A DNA stretch of 64,000 nucleotides from Thermaerobacillus caldiproteolyticus (GCF_013761245.1 NZ_JACDUT010000001.1:310001-374000); one strand, 5' to 3'; numbered from the stretch's first letter, positions 51,758 through 61,340 are shown. Numbers and translations are program-made. Notes: generated by a model not told the origin, from the letters alone.

Positions 51758-52489
51758 TTATCGATGGTTAGCTGGACGCTCAATAATTTGCCCGTTATAG
51801 AAAATTGTTTTTAAATCCCGTTCAATTTCTTCAGACGGACGTCCATAGCGAATGTTATTATCAATCACCCGAACGCGATTGTACATGCTTGGATTTGACA
51901 CAACACGCACATGTTTTCCCTTTGTATATGGCGCAATCGCTTTGGACACTAATCGTTCAACACGATTCGTGTCTTTTTCGTTCGTTGTAATGGCGACTAA
52001 CACATGGTCGTTATAGACAAGGGCACGCGCATCCCCAACTTCCTTTACCGTAGCAGCGCGGCGAGCTACTGTTTCTGCTAGTCGTCCATCATAATGTTTA
52101 TAATACGATGGATGCGTTTTCGCGTTCATTGAGTTTAAATGTCCATGATAATTTCGGTCTGCATCACCGAAATCATCATCAAGCGGAAGAGCTGGTGTTT
52201 CTGTATCAAATCGAGTGAGACCTGGAATACGCGTGCGGTTGTTATCCGTACCTAGAAAATCCGTTATTGGGCCGCTTTGACCATTCAATATATAAGCATT
52301 ATCATAATTTTCACGGTTCGTTCCGTAACGGCCGTAGCGATATTGATCGTTTAAGCGGTCAGTGGAATAATACCCGATCGGGCGGGTCGTATCGTTATAT
52401 CGCGTATTGTCATTGTCTGCATAATTTGCACACGCAGCGAGTCCTCCGGCAAGGCAAACCATCCCAATTGCTGTCATTACTCTTCTCAA
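51758..52489 (-). CDS. YhcN/YlaJ family sporulation lipoprotein (CoxA-like)
   Basis: 243 residues. Lipoprotein signal with lipobox LAAC (Cys near residue 20), a low-complexity Asn/Asp/Tyr/Arg segment to about 100, then the YhcN/YlaJ domain (DARALVYNDHVLVAITTN..., about 140-230). The place between safA and yebC-type genes is that of B. subtilis coxA (yrbB), a spore cortex protein. Start TTG at 52489; an ATG four codons later is possible. The GGGGGG site upstream sits inside the nadE terminator stem. Confidence 0.83.
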   Translation of the reverse strand: MRRVMTAIGMVCLAGGLAACANYADNDNTRYNDTTRPIGYYSTDRLNDQYRYGRYGTNRENYDNAYILNGQSGPITDFLGTDNNRTRIPGLTRFDTETPALPLDDDFGDADRNYHGHLNSMNAKTHPSYYKHYDGRLAETVARRAATVKEVGDARALVYNDHVLVAITTNEKDTNRVERLVSKAIAPYTKGKHVRVVSNPSMYNRVRVIDNNIRYGRPSEEIERDLKTIFYNGQIIERPANHR

Positions 52490-52493
52490 CGGA

Positions 52494-52573
52494 AAAAACC
52501 CCCCTTATTTGCCTTCGAACGAGGTCAAAGAAACTTCCTTTGACCTATCCTTAGCTTGGCAAATAAGCGGGGA
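52494..52573 (-). terminator. Compound terminator of nadE overlapping the coxA-like leader
   Basis: An outer stem (CCCCGCTTATTTGCC, 52559-52573, with GGCAAATAAGGGGGG, 52499-52513) encloses an inner perfect stem AGGTCAAAG/CTTTGACCT (52522-52546) and is followed by TTTTTT. The TTG start of the next gene follows nine bases after the G run. Confidence 0.82.
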
Positions 52574-52600
52574 TTTTATCGCTGTTAGTTAGCGGTAAGA

Positions 52601-53344
52601 CTAGAATTTTGGCGGCGCAATCGCTAATTGACGTTTATGATGAGAGCGGTTATGTAGGCGTTCAATAATTTGTCGGTCCTTTTCAGGGATTTCTTCGCCT
52701 TTTAAATATTTATCGATCATCTCATATGTTGTTCCCATTTCACTCTCATCTGTTTGTCCTTCCCATAATCCTGCGCTTGGCGCTTTCGTAATAATTTCTT
52801 CAGGAACGCCAAGAATGCGTGCCATTTCGCGAACTTCTCCTTTAGTAAAATGAACGAGCGGCACTAAATCGACTCCGCCATCACCATATTTTGTAAAATA
52901 TCCTGTATGCCACTCCGCCGCATTGTCGGTTCCGACAACGATGTAACCATAATTATTGGCAACAGCATACAATGTTGTCATTCTTAAGCGTGCTCGCGTA
53001 TTCGCATCACCTAACCGTGCTGCTTCTTCGTTCCACTCGCCTTTTTCTTTTAACTGCTTTTCAATTTCGCGAAATAACGTTTGATGCGTTTCCGTTAAAT
53101 CAATGACAAAATGCTTAATTCCGCAACTTTCAACAACTTTTAAGGCATCTTCCTTATCTTTCGGATTGCTTTTACACGGCATAATTAATCCTAACGAGTT
53201 GTCAGGAAATGCTCGCTTAATGAGATGAGCTACAACTGCGGAATCGATTCCGCCACTAATTCCGACAATCGCGCCGTTAAGCCCTGCATTTGCCACTTGT
53301 TCACGAAGCCATTCAATCAGTTTTTGAATTTTCTCTTCCATCAT
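52601..53344 (-). CDS. nadE: NH3-dependent NAD synthetase
   Basis: 247 residues from ATG at 53344 after AAAGGAAG (a second ATG follows at 53341). Adenine-nucleotide hydrolase fold with PP-loop GISGGIDSAV near residue 35 and the GTDNAAEWHTGYFTKYGDGGVDLVPL region. No glutaminase domain, so it uses ammonia. Catalyses the last step of NAD synthesis. Its closeness to nadABC is not found in B. subtilis. Confidence 0.95.
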   Translation of the reverse strand: MMEEKIQKLIEWLREQVANAGLNGAIVGISGGIDSAVVAHLIKRAFPDNSLGLIMPCKSNPKDKEDALKVVESCGIKHFVIDLTETHQTLFREIEKQLKEKGEWNEEAARLGDANTRARLRMTTLYAVANNYGYIVVGTDNAAEWHTGYFTKYGDGGVDLVPLVHFTKGEVREMARILGVPEEIITKAPSAGLWEGQTDESEMGTTYEMIDKYLKGEEIPEKDRQIIERLHNRSHHKRQLAIAPPKF

Positions 53345-53376
53345 TCGACTTCCTTTCACGAAAAATGACATATACG

Positions 53377-54321
53377 TTATCTTATCATATGAACGATTTT
53401 TTGGACAAACTGTTTACGTTCATGAAAATAGGGAATCGTCCACAGCCTGTTGTTTTGTAAAATAATTCGCCATTCCCGCATAATATCTGCAGGAAAAAGA
53501 AGTGCATGCAAAAACCATGGCTTTGTTAACCATAAGGAAAACGGCGGAAATTCCTGCAAACGATCCATTGACCATTGTAAATGCGGTAAAATGCGACTCG
53601 CGTACTGCAAATAATCAATACTTGACGGCGCAATAACAATTAAATCATAGTCAATTAAGTATACCGTTCCTTCCTCTGTCCGTAAAAAATTGTGGGACGC
53701 AACATCTCCGTGGATAATGGTCACCGCTTCTTCTGCTAGAGAAGGAGCAAATCGCGAAAAAGAATGCAGGAAATATTGGGCGCATTCAAGAATAAAAGCA
53801 AGCTCTTCCTTGTCCATCACTCGTTCGATGAACGGCAAATGAGAATAGAAATAATGATAACGCTGCCACCATTTCTCGTACAAATGATAATGAGGAAGCG
53901 TAGCTCGAAAAAACGGAATGTTGACTAATTGCTCAGTAAACGTATGATACTTCATCAATAAAGTCAGACCGTCACGAATATCACTTTCATAAGTGAACGA
54001 TAATCGTTTCACATGGGGAATGTAGGTTTGTAATATCCAGTACGCTTGTTGAAACGTAAAAATTCCGTTCTGAAATGTCGTCGTTCGTATCGAGGGAGCG
54101 TTGGAAAACCCCGCTTGATTTAATGAATGAAGAAATAACAGCTGCCGAGCCGCTTCTGAAAATGTTTGATATCCCTTTAATATCCACTTCCCTTCATCCG
54201 TATGAACGAGCCATACTCGCGGCTTTAAAACAGTAAGTTTCTCGAGATGCAACCCATATTCCGCCTCAAGAAGAAAAGAGAGACGATCAATGGTATCGTC
54301 TCTCCCGTTTCTATTAGTCAT
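53377..54321 (-). CDS. Phosphotransferase (APH/CotS-YsxE-like kinase fold)
   Basis: 314 residues from ATG at 54321 (GGAGAG nine bases upstream); an upstream ATG at 54339 is in frame. Kinase-like motifs: an ILKGY lysine in the N-lobe, catalytic HGDVASHNFL near residue 207 and metal-binding LIDYD. Resembles the spore coat kinases CotS, YutH and YsxE. It overlaps safA by eight bases, so it is probably translated with SafA in the mother cell. An aminoglycoside resistance role is unlikely. Confidence 0.85.
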   Translation of the reverse strand: MTNRNGRDDTIDRLSFLLEAEYGLHLEKLTVLKPRVWLVHTDEGKWILKGYQTFSEAARQLLFLHSLNQAGFSNAPSIRTTTFQNGIFTFQQAYWILQTYIPHVKRLSFTYESDIRDGLTLLMKYHTFTEQLVNIPFFRATLPHYHLYEKWWQRYHYFYSHLPFIERVMDKEELAFILECAQYFLHSFSRFAPSLAEEAVTIIHGDVASHNFLRTEEGTVYLIDYDLIVIAPSSIDYLQYASRILPHLQWSMDRLQEFPPFSLWLTKPWFLHALLFPADIMREWRIILQNNRLWTIPYFHERKQFVQKIVHMIR

Positions 54322-55777
54322 GTTCGCTGCTCTCTCCATATTCGGGCATCATAAATAATTGCTGTGGAGCTGGTGGAAAATACGGTTGCCCCGGCGCTTG
54401 TGTAACGGGATATATAGATGGTTGCTGTTGTGTTGGATAAACAGGAAACGGTTGTACCGGATATGTTGGGACAGGATAATGAGATGGAGCAGCCGGCATA
54501 TACGGCCCTTGATAAGCTGGCGGATACCATCCATACCCAGGCATAATCGGTGTAACAGGTACGCACGGTGTTGTTGGATAAGGCAACGGTACAGGACTCT
54601 GTACTTGTGGCGGTACATTTTCTTTTGTCTCTGGGCTTATATTCGGTGCTGCTACATTGGGCATCGGTGGTATATTCGGTGATATATTTGGTGATATATT
54701 GGGTGCTGCTACATTAGGCATTGGTGGTACGAACTCCGACGATTCACTGCTGCTTTCATGAATACCCGGAAACTGATGTGAACTGCTTTCCATCAATCCC
54801 GGCATCGGCGGCTGTGGATACGGCGGATATCCTCCTATTGGTGAGATTGGCGAATAATAAAATCCGTGCCCCGGTAAAACAGGAGTAACCGGAACGCATG
54901 GTGGTTCTTGCAATTGAACATTCGGCTGTACCGGTATCCCATATTGCGGTGACGTTTGTTGCGGCATTACCGGAACATAAGGAATTTTTGGCAACTCCGG
55001 CGGCTGTTCATGATCTATATCTTTTTCTTTTTCTGCTTTTATTTCCTCCGGACTTTCTAATTCTGTATCATGCTTCATAATGCCTGGTAAAATATTTGCT
55101 GGCTTTGGCGGAAGGGGCGGCAAATTCGGTATGACATTCGAAAAATTGACATTTGCTTGAGGAGATACTGGTGGAATCGTATGCGTGAGCGGTGATACAT
55201 TCACTATTTTTTCCAAATCTTTTTGAGGTTCTTTATTCGTTTCTAATGGTTTTGGCGCTTCATTAGTGATTTTCGATGGACTTTCATTGACGACTTTGTT
55301 TTCCTTTGGTATCTCGTTGATATTTTCTTTTGGTACTTTGTTCACTGCTTCTTTTGGCGTTTCTTTCGGTTCCTCGTTTATTACTGATTTTGGTGTCTCT
55401 TTGATGTTTTCTTTCGGTATCTTATTCACTGCTTCTTTCGGCGTTTCTTTTGGTGTTACTTGGGTTGGCGGATTGACGTTAATATTCGGAGAGACCTCCG
55501 CTTCGATGTCAAACGAAACAAATGGTTTCACATTGGCATATGGATGTTCTATATTCGGCACTTCTTTCTTCGGAGCGATATTAATTTTTGTCTCTTTCTT
55601 TTGCATTTCTTTTTTGACAGGGACTCCTGCTGTCGGCACTTTAATTTTCATCCCCGGCATAATCATATCCGGATTGCTTAAATGACCGTTCATTTTCTTC
55701 AATTGTTCAAAGTCGACCCCATATTTTTGCGCAATCTTCCAAAGCGTGTCGCCTTTTTGTACGATATGGATTTTCAC
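54314..55777 (-). CDS. safA: Spore morphogenetic protein SafA
   Basis: 487 residues. N-terminal LysM domain (KIHIVQKGDTLWKIAQKYGV, residues 1-49) binds the cortex; the rest is low complexity. Residues about 100-185 hold short repeats of KETPKEAVNK and IPKENI type; the C-terminal half is rich in Pro, Tyr and Met with PCVPVTP repeated twice and PMPNVAAPNISP repeated twice. In B. subtilis SafA organises the inner coat with SpoVID. Followed by an overlapping kinase gene. Confidence 0.9.
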   Translation of the reverse strand: MKIHIVQKGDTLWKIAQKYGVDFEQLKKMNGHLSNPDMIMPGMKIKVPTAGVPVKKEMQKKETKINIAPKKEVPNIEHPYANVKPFVSFDIEAEVSPNINVNPPTQVTPKETPKEAVNKIPKENIKETPKSVINEEPKETPKEAVNKVPKENINEIPKENKVVNESPSKITNEAPKPLETNKEPQKDLEKIVNVSPLTHTIPPVSPQANVNFSNVIPNLPPLPPKPANILPGIMKHDTELESPEEIKAEKEKDIDHEQPPELPKIPYVPVMPQQTSPQYGIPVQPNVQLQEPPCVPVTPVLPGHGFYYSPISPIGGYPPYPQPPMPGLMESSSHQFPGIHESSSESSEFVPPMPNVAAPNISPNISPNIPPMPNVAAPNISPETKENVPPQVQSPVPLPYPTTPCVPVTPIMPGYGWYPPAYQGPYMPAAPSHYPVPTYPVQPFPVYPTQQQPSIYPVTQAPGQPYFPPAPQQLFMMPEYGESSEHD

Positions 55778-55891
55778 TCCGTTCCCCTCCTACACCCAAA
55801 CTCTTTGCATTGTATTTCAGCTTCAGCTTGTTGTCACCATGATCCTTCAACACAACTTATGAACGAAACGATGATTTTATGATAAAAAATT

Positions 55892-55928
55892 AACAAGGCT
55901 TGATGGAAATGCTCCATCAGACCTTGTT
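55892..55928 (-). terminator. Terminator of nadB-nadC-nadA
   Basis: AACAAGG(TC)TGATGGA/TCCATCA(AG)CCTTGTT hairpin followed by AATTTTTT on the minus strand, after the nadA repeat. Confidence 0.88.
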
Positions 55929-55984
55929 TTACTTTAACTCCTTAAAGCGAAGCATAGGGTAAGAGAAATTCATGAAATCCATTC

Positions 55985-56038
55985 TCTTGCTTGGAGAACA
56001 TTTGGCTTTGAGAGCGATTCGTAGCACTTCCGCTTTTC
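55985..56038 (-). repeat. Stop-codon-linked repeat, short copy 6 (after nadA)
   Basis: Directly at the nadA stop: TAAGAAAAGCGGAAGTGC, then CGAATCGCTCTCAAAGCCAAATGTTC. Only 5' and 3' modules, no core; the 3' module is nearly identical to that of the queA copy. Confidence 0.7.
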
Positions 56039-57142
56039 TTATGCATGGGCTAACATTCGTTCAAGCGCTTGAACGGCATCTTTGGCGATGGAAGATGGAA
56101 CGGTAATTTGGTTGACGATTTTGCCTTGTTCTAATGATTCTAACGCCCAAAGTAAATGCGGCAAATCGATGCGATTCATCGTTAGACATGGACACATATA
56201 AGGATTTAACGAAATGATCTCTTTGTCTGGATGTTGTTGAATGAGCCGGTTGACTAAATTCATTTCTGTTCCGATCGCCCATTTGCTTCCCGCTGGTGCG
56301 TTTCGAATTGTTTCAATAATATATTTCGTAGAACCTGCGTAATCCGACTGCTGAACAACCTCCCAGCTGCATTCCGGATGAACGATAATGTTCATATCTG
56401 GCTTTGTTTGGCGAATGTATTCAATAGTTTTAACAGTGAAATTTTCATGAACAGAGCAATGCCCTTTCCAAAGAATCACCTTGATTCGTTTCACATCTCC
56501 TTTATATTCAAGTGAGTCGGTGAGCGGATTCCACACAGCCATTTCATCGAGACCGATTCCTAGCTTATACGCAGTGTTTCTTCCTAAATGTTGATCCGGC
56601 AAGAAAAAGATCCTCTCTTTTTGCGTCAATGCCCAAGCAACCATTTTTTCTGCATTGGACGATGTAACAGTGGCTCCGCCATGACACCCGACAAACGCTT
56701 TAATAGCCGCTGTTGAGTTTACGTATGTTAATGGCAAAATCGTATCCCCAAATAGCTCCTGCAAAATCGGCCATGCCCGCTCGACTTGTGCCAAATCCGC
56801 CATATCGGCCATCGAACAGCCTGCTCGCATATCAGGTAAAATCACCTTTTGATGATCCCCTGTTAATATATCCGCTGTTTCTGCCATAAAATGAACACCG
56901 CAAAATACAATATATTCCGCTCTATCGTTTTTCGCTGCGACTTGTGCAAGCTGCAATGAATCTCCGGTCGCATCGGCAAATTGAATGACCTCATCCTTTT
57001 GATAATGATGTCCCGGAATAAACAACCGTTCTCCAAATTTTTCTTTAATGGCACGGACACGCGCTTCCATTTCCCCGACACTCATCGTTTTATAGTCTTG
57101 TGGCATGTCATCATGCTGTTTCATCATTTCTAACACATTCAT
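56039..57142 (-). CDS. nadA: Quinolinate synthase A
   Basis: 367 residues from ATG at 57142 after AGGGGGAGAG; length as in B. subtilis (368). Three-domain NadA with [10 protein letters not shown] at the start, cysteines in FCGVHFM and CHGG, and the C-terminal MCPCLTMN motif; these hold the [4Fe-4S] cluster. Condenses iminoaspartate with dihydroxyacetone phosphate to quinolinate. Third gene of nadB-nadC-nadA; the NifS-like enzyme opposite probably builds its cluster. Confidence 0.96.
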   Translation of the reverse strand: MNVLEMMKQHDDMPQDYKTMSVGEMEARVRAIKEKFGERLFIPGHHYQKDEVIQFADATGDSLQLAQVAAKNDRAEYIVFCGVHFMAETADILTGDHQKVILPDMRAGCSMADMADLAQVERAWPILQELFGDTILPLTYVNSTAAIKAFVGCHGGATVTSSNAEKMVAWALTQKERIFFLPDQHLGRNTAYKLGIGLDEMAVWNPLTDSLEYKGDVKRIKVILWKGHCSVHENFTVKTIEYIRQTKPDMNIIVHPECSWEVVQQSDYAGSTKYIIETIRNAPAGSKWAIGTEMNLVNRLIQQHPDKEIISLNPYMCPCLTMNRIDLPHLLWALESLEQGKIVNQITVPSSIAKDAVQALERMLAHA

Positions 57143-57155
57143 CGTTTCTCTCCCC

Positions 57156-57998
57156 CTATTTCCATCCTTCAATATTAAAGCTAATATCTAATGCTTTCGC
57201 TGAATGGGTTAATATTCCTAACGAAATATAATCAACACCCGTATTTCCGTATTGCGCAAGATTTTCTAACGTAATTCCTCCAGACGCTTCCGTAATAATC
57301 TGTTTAGGAACAAGCTGGACAAACTCACACACTTCCTCTGGAGTACGATTATCAAACATAATCACATCGACGCCCGCTTCAACCGCTTCTAGCACTTGTT
57401 CTTTCGTTTCTGTTTCTACTTCGATTTTGATCATATGGCCAAGCTTGCCGCGAACGGCTTCTACCGCTTTTGTAATCGAGCCGCAAAAGGCAATATGATT
57501 ATCTTTAATCATCACTCCATCATACAGACCGAAGCGATGATTATAGCCGCCTCCACATGTGACTGCATATTTTTCTAACATTCGTAACCCTGGCGTTGTT
57601 TTTCTTGTATCGCAAATGCGTGTGTGTGCGCTATTTAAAGTCGTAACAGCGCGATGGGTTAATGTTGCGATTCCGCTCATTCGCTGTAATAAGTTTAAAA
57701 TGACACGCTCGCCGGTTAGTAATGGTGCAATCGGACCAGAAACCGTAGCGATGAGTTCTCCTTTTTTCACCTGTTCGCCGTCCTTCTTGTGCAAAGTGAT
57801 TTCTATCTCCCGGTCTAACAGATGATAGCCTGTTGCGATGATGTCCGTTCCGGCTAAAACTCCTTCCTCTTTCGCCAGAAACTCCCCTGTTGCTCGTTTT
57901 TTGTTCGGAAAAATCGTTTCGCTTGTCACATCACGATCACCGATATCTTCTAGAAAAAATTGCTGCAACATTTGCTGTAATTTCATCGTATTCATCAT
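57156..57998 (-). CDS. nadC: Nicotinate-nucleotide pyrophosphorylase (quinolinate phosphoribosyltransferase)
   Basis: 280 residues from ATG at 57998, which overlaps the nadB stop by four bases (ATGA) after a GGGGGG site. Motifs: [11 protein letters not shown], the RKTTPGLR loop and [10 protein letters not shown]. Converts quinolinate and PRPP to nicotinate mononucleotide. Middle gene of the nad operon. Confidence 0.95.
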   Translation of the reverse strand: MMNTMKLQQMLQQFFLEDIGDRDVTSETIFPNKKRATGEFLAKEEGVLAGTDIIATGYHLLDREIEITLHKKDGEQVKKGELIATVSGPIAPLLTGERVILNLLQRMSGIATLTHRAVTTLNSAHTRICDTRKTTPGLRMLEKYAVTCGGGYNHRFGLYDGVMIKDNHIAFCGSITKAVEAVRGKLGHMIKIEVETETKEQVLEAVEAGVDVIMFDNRTPEEVCEFVQLVPKQIITEASGGITLENLAQYGNTGVDYISLGILTHSAKALDISFNIEGWK

Positions 57999-59551
57999 TT
58001 TTCCCCCCACACTTTGGCCATAAGTTCCTGTTTTACCCGCAAAATGCGCCGTTGTTGCCAATTTTCATCTGCATGTGGATAATCATGCCGATAATGCCCT
58101 CCGCGGCTTTCTGTTCGCTGCAACGCAGAAGTTGTGATTAACCATCCTGTAATGAGCATATGGATGATCGTGATTTCTTCTAACTTGAAGTCGTCGACAT
58201 TTGTGTTGACGAAATCGGGAATTGAAAATTGCTCAAACCATTGTTTTGCATATGTTAAACGTTGTTCGTCTCTGACGATTCCGACATAGTGCATCATGAT
58301 TGTTTGAATTTGCTGTTTCGTTGGCAGTAATTTTCTGCTTTTTTTCACAAATCGATTTTCCAGATGCTCGTATGTGATCGTATTTTGCTCATGCCGCCGT
58401 AACGTTTCTGCTACCCGTGCGCCAAAGACGATTCCTTCAAGCAGCGAGTTGCTCGCTAAACGGTTCGCACCGTGAACTCCTGTACAAGCCGCTTCCCCTA
58501 CTGCATACAAGCCCGGTATAGACGTTTGCCCGCGACTATCAACTTGAATGCCGCCCATGAGAAAATGGGCCCCCGGTACCACAGGAAGCTTTCCTGTCTC
58601 AATGTTGATTCCATAAGATTTGCATAGCTTCGTAATGGCCGGAAATCGCTCCGAAAAATTAGCGATCTTAGAAATGTCTAAATATACGCGATTTCCTTTG
58701 ATGATCTCCCCATGAATCGTTCTGGCAACAATATCGCGAGGAGCTAAATCCTGTTGTGGATGGACATGTTCCATCAGTCTTGTTCCATCTTCGGTGACTA
58801 GCACCGCTCCTTCCCCGCGCACCGCTTCTGAAATAAGGCCGACCGCTTTTCCGTCAACACAAAGCATCGTTGGATGAAATTGAATAAACTCCATATCCGT
58901 AATAACCGCACCTGCGCGATAGGCTAAAGCAATGCCGTCACCAGTAACGGTCGAAGCGTTCGAAGAAAATTCGTACATCCCCGTACATCCCCCCGTCGAA
59001 AGAACGACGGCACTCGCGTAATGAGCCGCTATAATCCCAGAGTGATTTTTCGTTTTTACTCCGATACAGCGGCCGTTATGAACAAGTAACTCAATGACAC
59101 ATTCGTCTTCAATGATCGTCACGTTCCCGCGCAGCTGCTCCAACAGAAACGAAACAAGCGCTCGCCCTGTTTGGTCGCCTCCTGCATGCAAAATTCTTCT
59201 GTGCCGATGTGCCCCTTCGTTCCCAAGATGAAATCGTCCATCTTTATCAGTGTCGAATTGTAAGCCAGCAGCAATCAGTTCGCGAATCCGTTTCGGACCT
59301 TCTTTAACGAGCGTCTCAACTGCTCGCTCGTCGTTATGGTAACCACCCGCGATCATCGTATCTTCATAATGAAACCGCCAGTCATCTTGCTTGGAAAAAG
59401 CCGCGGCCACTCCCCCTTGAGCCAACCACGAGTTACTTTCTTCCTTTTTGGATTTTGTGAAAATTATCACATTTCGATATTCATGTAAGTGCCATGCAGT
59501 CACTAAAGCGGCTATACCGCTTCCGACAATAATGACATGTTCTTTCGGCAT
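57995..59551 (-). CDS. nadB: L-aspartate oxidase
   Basis: 518 residues, FAD flavoprotein. Dinucleotide motif IVGSGIAALVTAWHL at the start, QGGVAAAF and the active-site GGDQTGRAL and GANRLASNSLLEG regions are present. Oxidises aspartate to iminoaspartate for NadA. GGAGG precedes the ATG. First gene of nadBCA, divergent from the nifS-like gene. Confidence 0.96.
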   Translation of the reverse strand: MPKEHVIIVGSGIAALVTAWHLHEYRNVIIFTKSKKEESNSWLAQGGVAAAFSKQDDWRFHYEDTMIAGGYHNDERAVETLVKEGPKRIRELIAAGLQFDTDKDGRFHLGNEGAHRHRRILHAGGDQTGRALVSFLLEQLRGNVTIIEDECVIELLVHNGRCIGVKTKNHSGIIAAHYASAVVLSTGGCTGMYEFSSNASTVTGDGIALAYRAGAVITDMEFIQFHPTMLCVDGKAVGLISEAVRGEGAVLVTEDGTRLMEHVHPQQDLAPRDIVARTIHGEIIKGNRVYLDISKIANFSERFPAITKLCKSYGINIETGKLPVVPGAHFLMGGIQVDSRGQTSIPGLYAVGEAACTGVHGANRLASNSLLEGIVFGARVAETLRRHEQNTITYEHLENRFVKKSRKLLPTKQQIQTIMMHYVGIVRDEQRLTYAKQWFEQFSIPDFVNTNVDDFKLEEITIIHMLITGWLITTSALQRTESRGGHYRHDYPHADENWQQRRILRVKQELMAKVWGEK

Positions 59552-59652
59552 ACAGGTGCCTCCTATTTTTCAACTGTCTTGACACATATATTGACATATA
59601 TTTAAACTGATGACAAGAGTTTTCTTAATCATTTTAAAAAGGAATGATTTTA
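59552..59652. promoter_or_regulatory. Divergent promoter region with probable NiaR operator
   Basis: The gap between nadB and the nifS-like gene contains TGTCTTGACACATAT followed by TTGACATATAT (59576-59601), direct TTGACA repeats that also serve as -35 boxes for the plus strand; the minus strand has TTGTCA 17 bases from CAATAT. NiaR sites in Bacillales overlap such promoters and the niaR gene is in the same cluster. Confidence 0.6.
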
Positions 59653-60786
59653 ATGATTTATTTCGATTACGCCGCAACAACACCAATGAGCAAAGAAGCG
59701 CTGCACGCTTATACCGAAGCAGCAACATCCTACTTTGGCAATTCGAGCAGCTTACACGATATTGGCAGCGCCGCGAATCGCTTGTTAGACATTTGCCGAA
59801 AAGAACTCGCAGCACTCATTCATGGTGACGAGCGTGGAATTTATTTTACAAGCGGGGGTACCGAGTCCAACATTCTCGCCGTTCATTCGATCATTCAAGC
59901 ACATCGTCATAAAGGGAACCATCTTATTACAACCGCGACTGAGCATGCCTCGTTGTATCATTTGTTCCAACAGCTAGAAACAGAAGGATATGACGTAACG
60001 TATTTACCGGTTGACCGGTTTGGACTGATCGATATCGAGGAACTCGAACATGCGATTACCCCAAGAACAATTTTCGCCTCAATTCATCATGCTAATCCCG
60101 AAATCGGAACCGTTCAGCCAATTCAAGAAATCGGAAAACGATTGCGCCAACATGGGGTCATCTTTCATAGCGATTGCGTCCAAACCTTTGGTAAAATACA
60201 TGTAGATGTCCAAGCAATGTGTATCGACAGTCTTTCGATTTCTGCTCATAAAATTTACGGTCCAAAAGGAGTCGGAGCCGTTTACATCGATCCGCGCATA
60301 AAATGGAATGCTTGCTTTCCAAACGCCACGCACGAATACGGCTTTCGCCCGGGAACGGTCAATGTTCCGGGAATCGCATCGTTCGTCACAGCGGCGCAAC
60401 ATATTTGTGCCGATCTCATCAACGAACAAACAAGGCTCGAACAATTGCGGCAATACTTTATTTCTCTGATTCATGAAAAAAGATTGCCCATTACAATCGA
60501 AGGGCATCCAGAAGCCCATTTACCGAATATTATCGGTCTTTCTGTCCAAGGAATCGAAGGACAATATACGATGTTGGAGTGCAACCGCCATGGCATTGCA
60601 ATTTCTACCGGAAGTGCTTGCCAAATAGGAAAACAGGCACCTTCTCGAACAATGTTGGCGATTGGAAAAGAAAAAGAAGAAGCAAAGCAGTTTGTGCGCA
60701 TTTCCTTTGGAAGATTTACAACTGTTGCGGAAATCGATCGACTTGTGGCCGTACTAGAAGAGATTTGTCAACATAGAAAGGGGTAG
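59653..60786 (+). CDS. nifS: NifS-like cysteine desulfurase of the nad cluster
   Basis: 377 residues from ATG at 59653; another ATG at 59644 lies too close to AAAGGA. PLP lysine in SAHKIYGPKG, substrate cysteine in STGSACQIGK near residue 322. In B. subtilis the equivalent enzyme matures the NadA cluster. Divergent from nadBCA and followed by niaR after six bases. Confidence 0.93.
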   Translation: MIYFDYAATTPMSKEALHAYTEAATSYFGNSSSLHDIGSAANRLLDICRKELAALIHGDERGIYFTSGGTESNILAVHSIIQAHRHKGNHLITTATEHASLYHLFQQLETEGYDVTYLPVDRFGLIDIEELEHAITPRTIFASIHHANPEIGTVQPIQEIGKRLRQHGVIFHSDCVQTFGKIHVDVQAMCIDSLSISAHKIYGPKGVGAVYIDPRIKWNACFPNATHEYGFRPGTVNVPGIASFVTAAQHICADLINEQTRLEQLRQYFISLIHEKRLPITIEGHPEAHLPNIIGLSVQGIEGQYTMLECNRHGIAISTGSACQIGKQAPSRTMLAIGKEKEEAKQFVRISFGRFTTVAEIDRLVAVLEEICQHRKG

Positions 60787-60792
60787 AAACGA

Positions 60793-61332
60793 TTGAAAGA
60801 GGAGAAGAAAATTTTAGGAGAACAGCGGCGCAAGCTCATTTTGCAGTGGCTCAAAGAAAGTGAACAGCCATTAACAGGAGCGGAATTGGCAGCGAAAACA
60901 AATGTCAGCCGTCAAGTGATTGTGCAGGACATTTCGTTGTTGAAAGCGCGTAATGAGCCGATTATTGCGACAAGCCAAGGCTATTTATACCTTCCAACCA
61001 ACGTCCCACACGAAACATATACTCGTGTCGTTGCTTGCTATCATGCTCCGGAACAGACAAAAGAAGAATTGCAGCTTATTGTCGATCACGGCGTTACTGT
61101 CAAAGATGTGAAAATCGAACATCCCGTTTACGGTGATTTAACCGCTTCCGTCATGGTCAGCAACCGTCTGGAAGTGGAACAATTCATTCAAAAAATTGAG
61201 GAAACAAATTCCTCTTACTTATTACAGCTTACCGACGGTACCCACCTTCATACGCTGGAAGCGGACTCCATCGCCAAGCTCGACGCGGCCTGCCTTGCCC
61301 TCAAAAAGGCTGGGTTTCTGATTGAATCATGA
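60793..61332 (+). CDS. niaR: Niacin-responsive transcriptional repressor NiaR (YrxA)
   Basis: 179 residues from TTG at 60793 after AAAGGGG. N-terminal HTH_11 winged helix (about 8-65: RRKLILQWLKE...LTGAELAAKTNVSRQVIVQDI) and C-terminal 3H domain with metal-binding histidines in VDHGVTV, IEHPVYGD and THLHT. Represses nad genes when nicotinate is available; probably autoregulated through the divergent promoter. Confidence 0.95.
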   Translation: MKEEKKILGEQRRKLILQWLKESEQPLTGAELAAKTNVSRQVIVQDISLLKARNEPIIATSQGYLYLPTNVPHETYTRVVACYHAPEQTKEELQLIVDHGVTVKDVKIEHPVYGDLTASVMVSNRLEVEQFIQKIEETNSSYLLQLTDGTHLHTLEADSIAKLDAACLALKKAGFLIES

Positions 61333-61340
61333 AACGAAGT

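Noticed and set aside
53377-54321. Aminoglycoside resistance gene
   Set aside because: The kinase fold is shared, but linkage and overlap with safA fit spore coat CotS/YsxE-like proteins.
55266-55685. 139-codon plus-strand frame rich in Phe, Ser and Gly opposite safA
   Set aside because: Shadow of the repetitive safA coding sequence; the repeats create a long antisense frame.
54314-55777. Short repeats in safA considered as a CRISPR array
   Set aside because: Repeats are in frame, imperfect and code for Pro/Lys/Glu-rich protein; no unique spacers of constant length.
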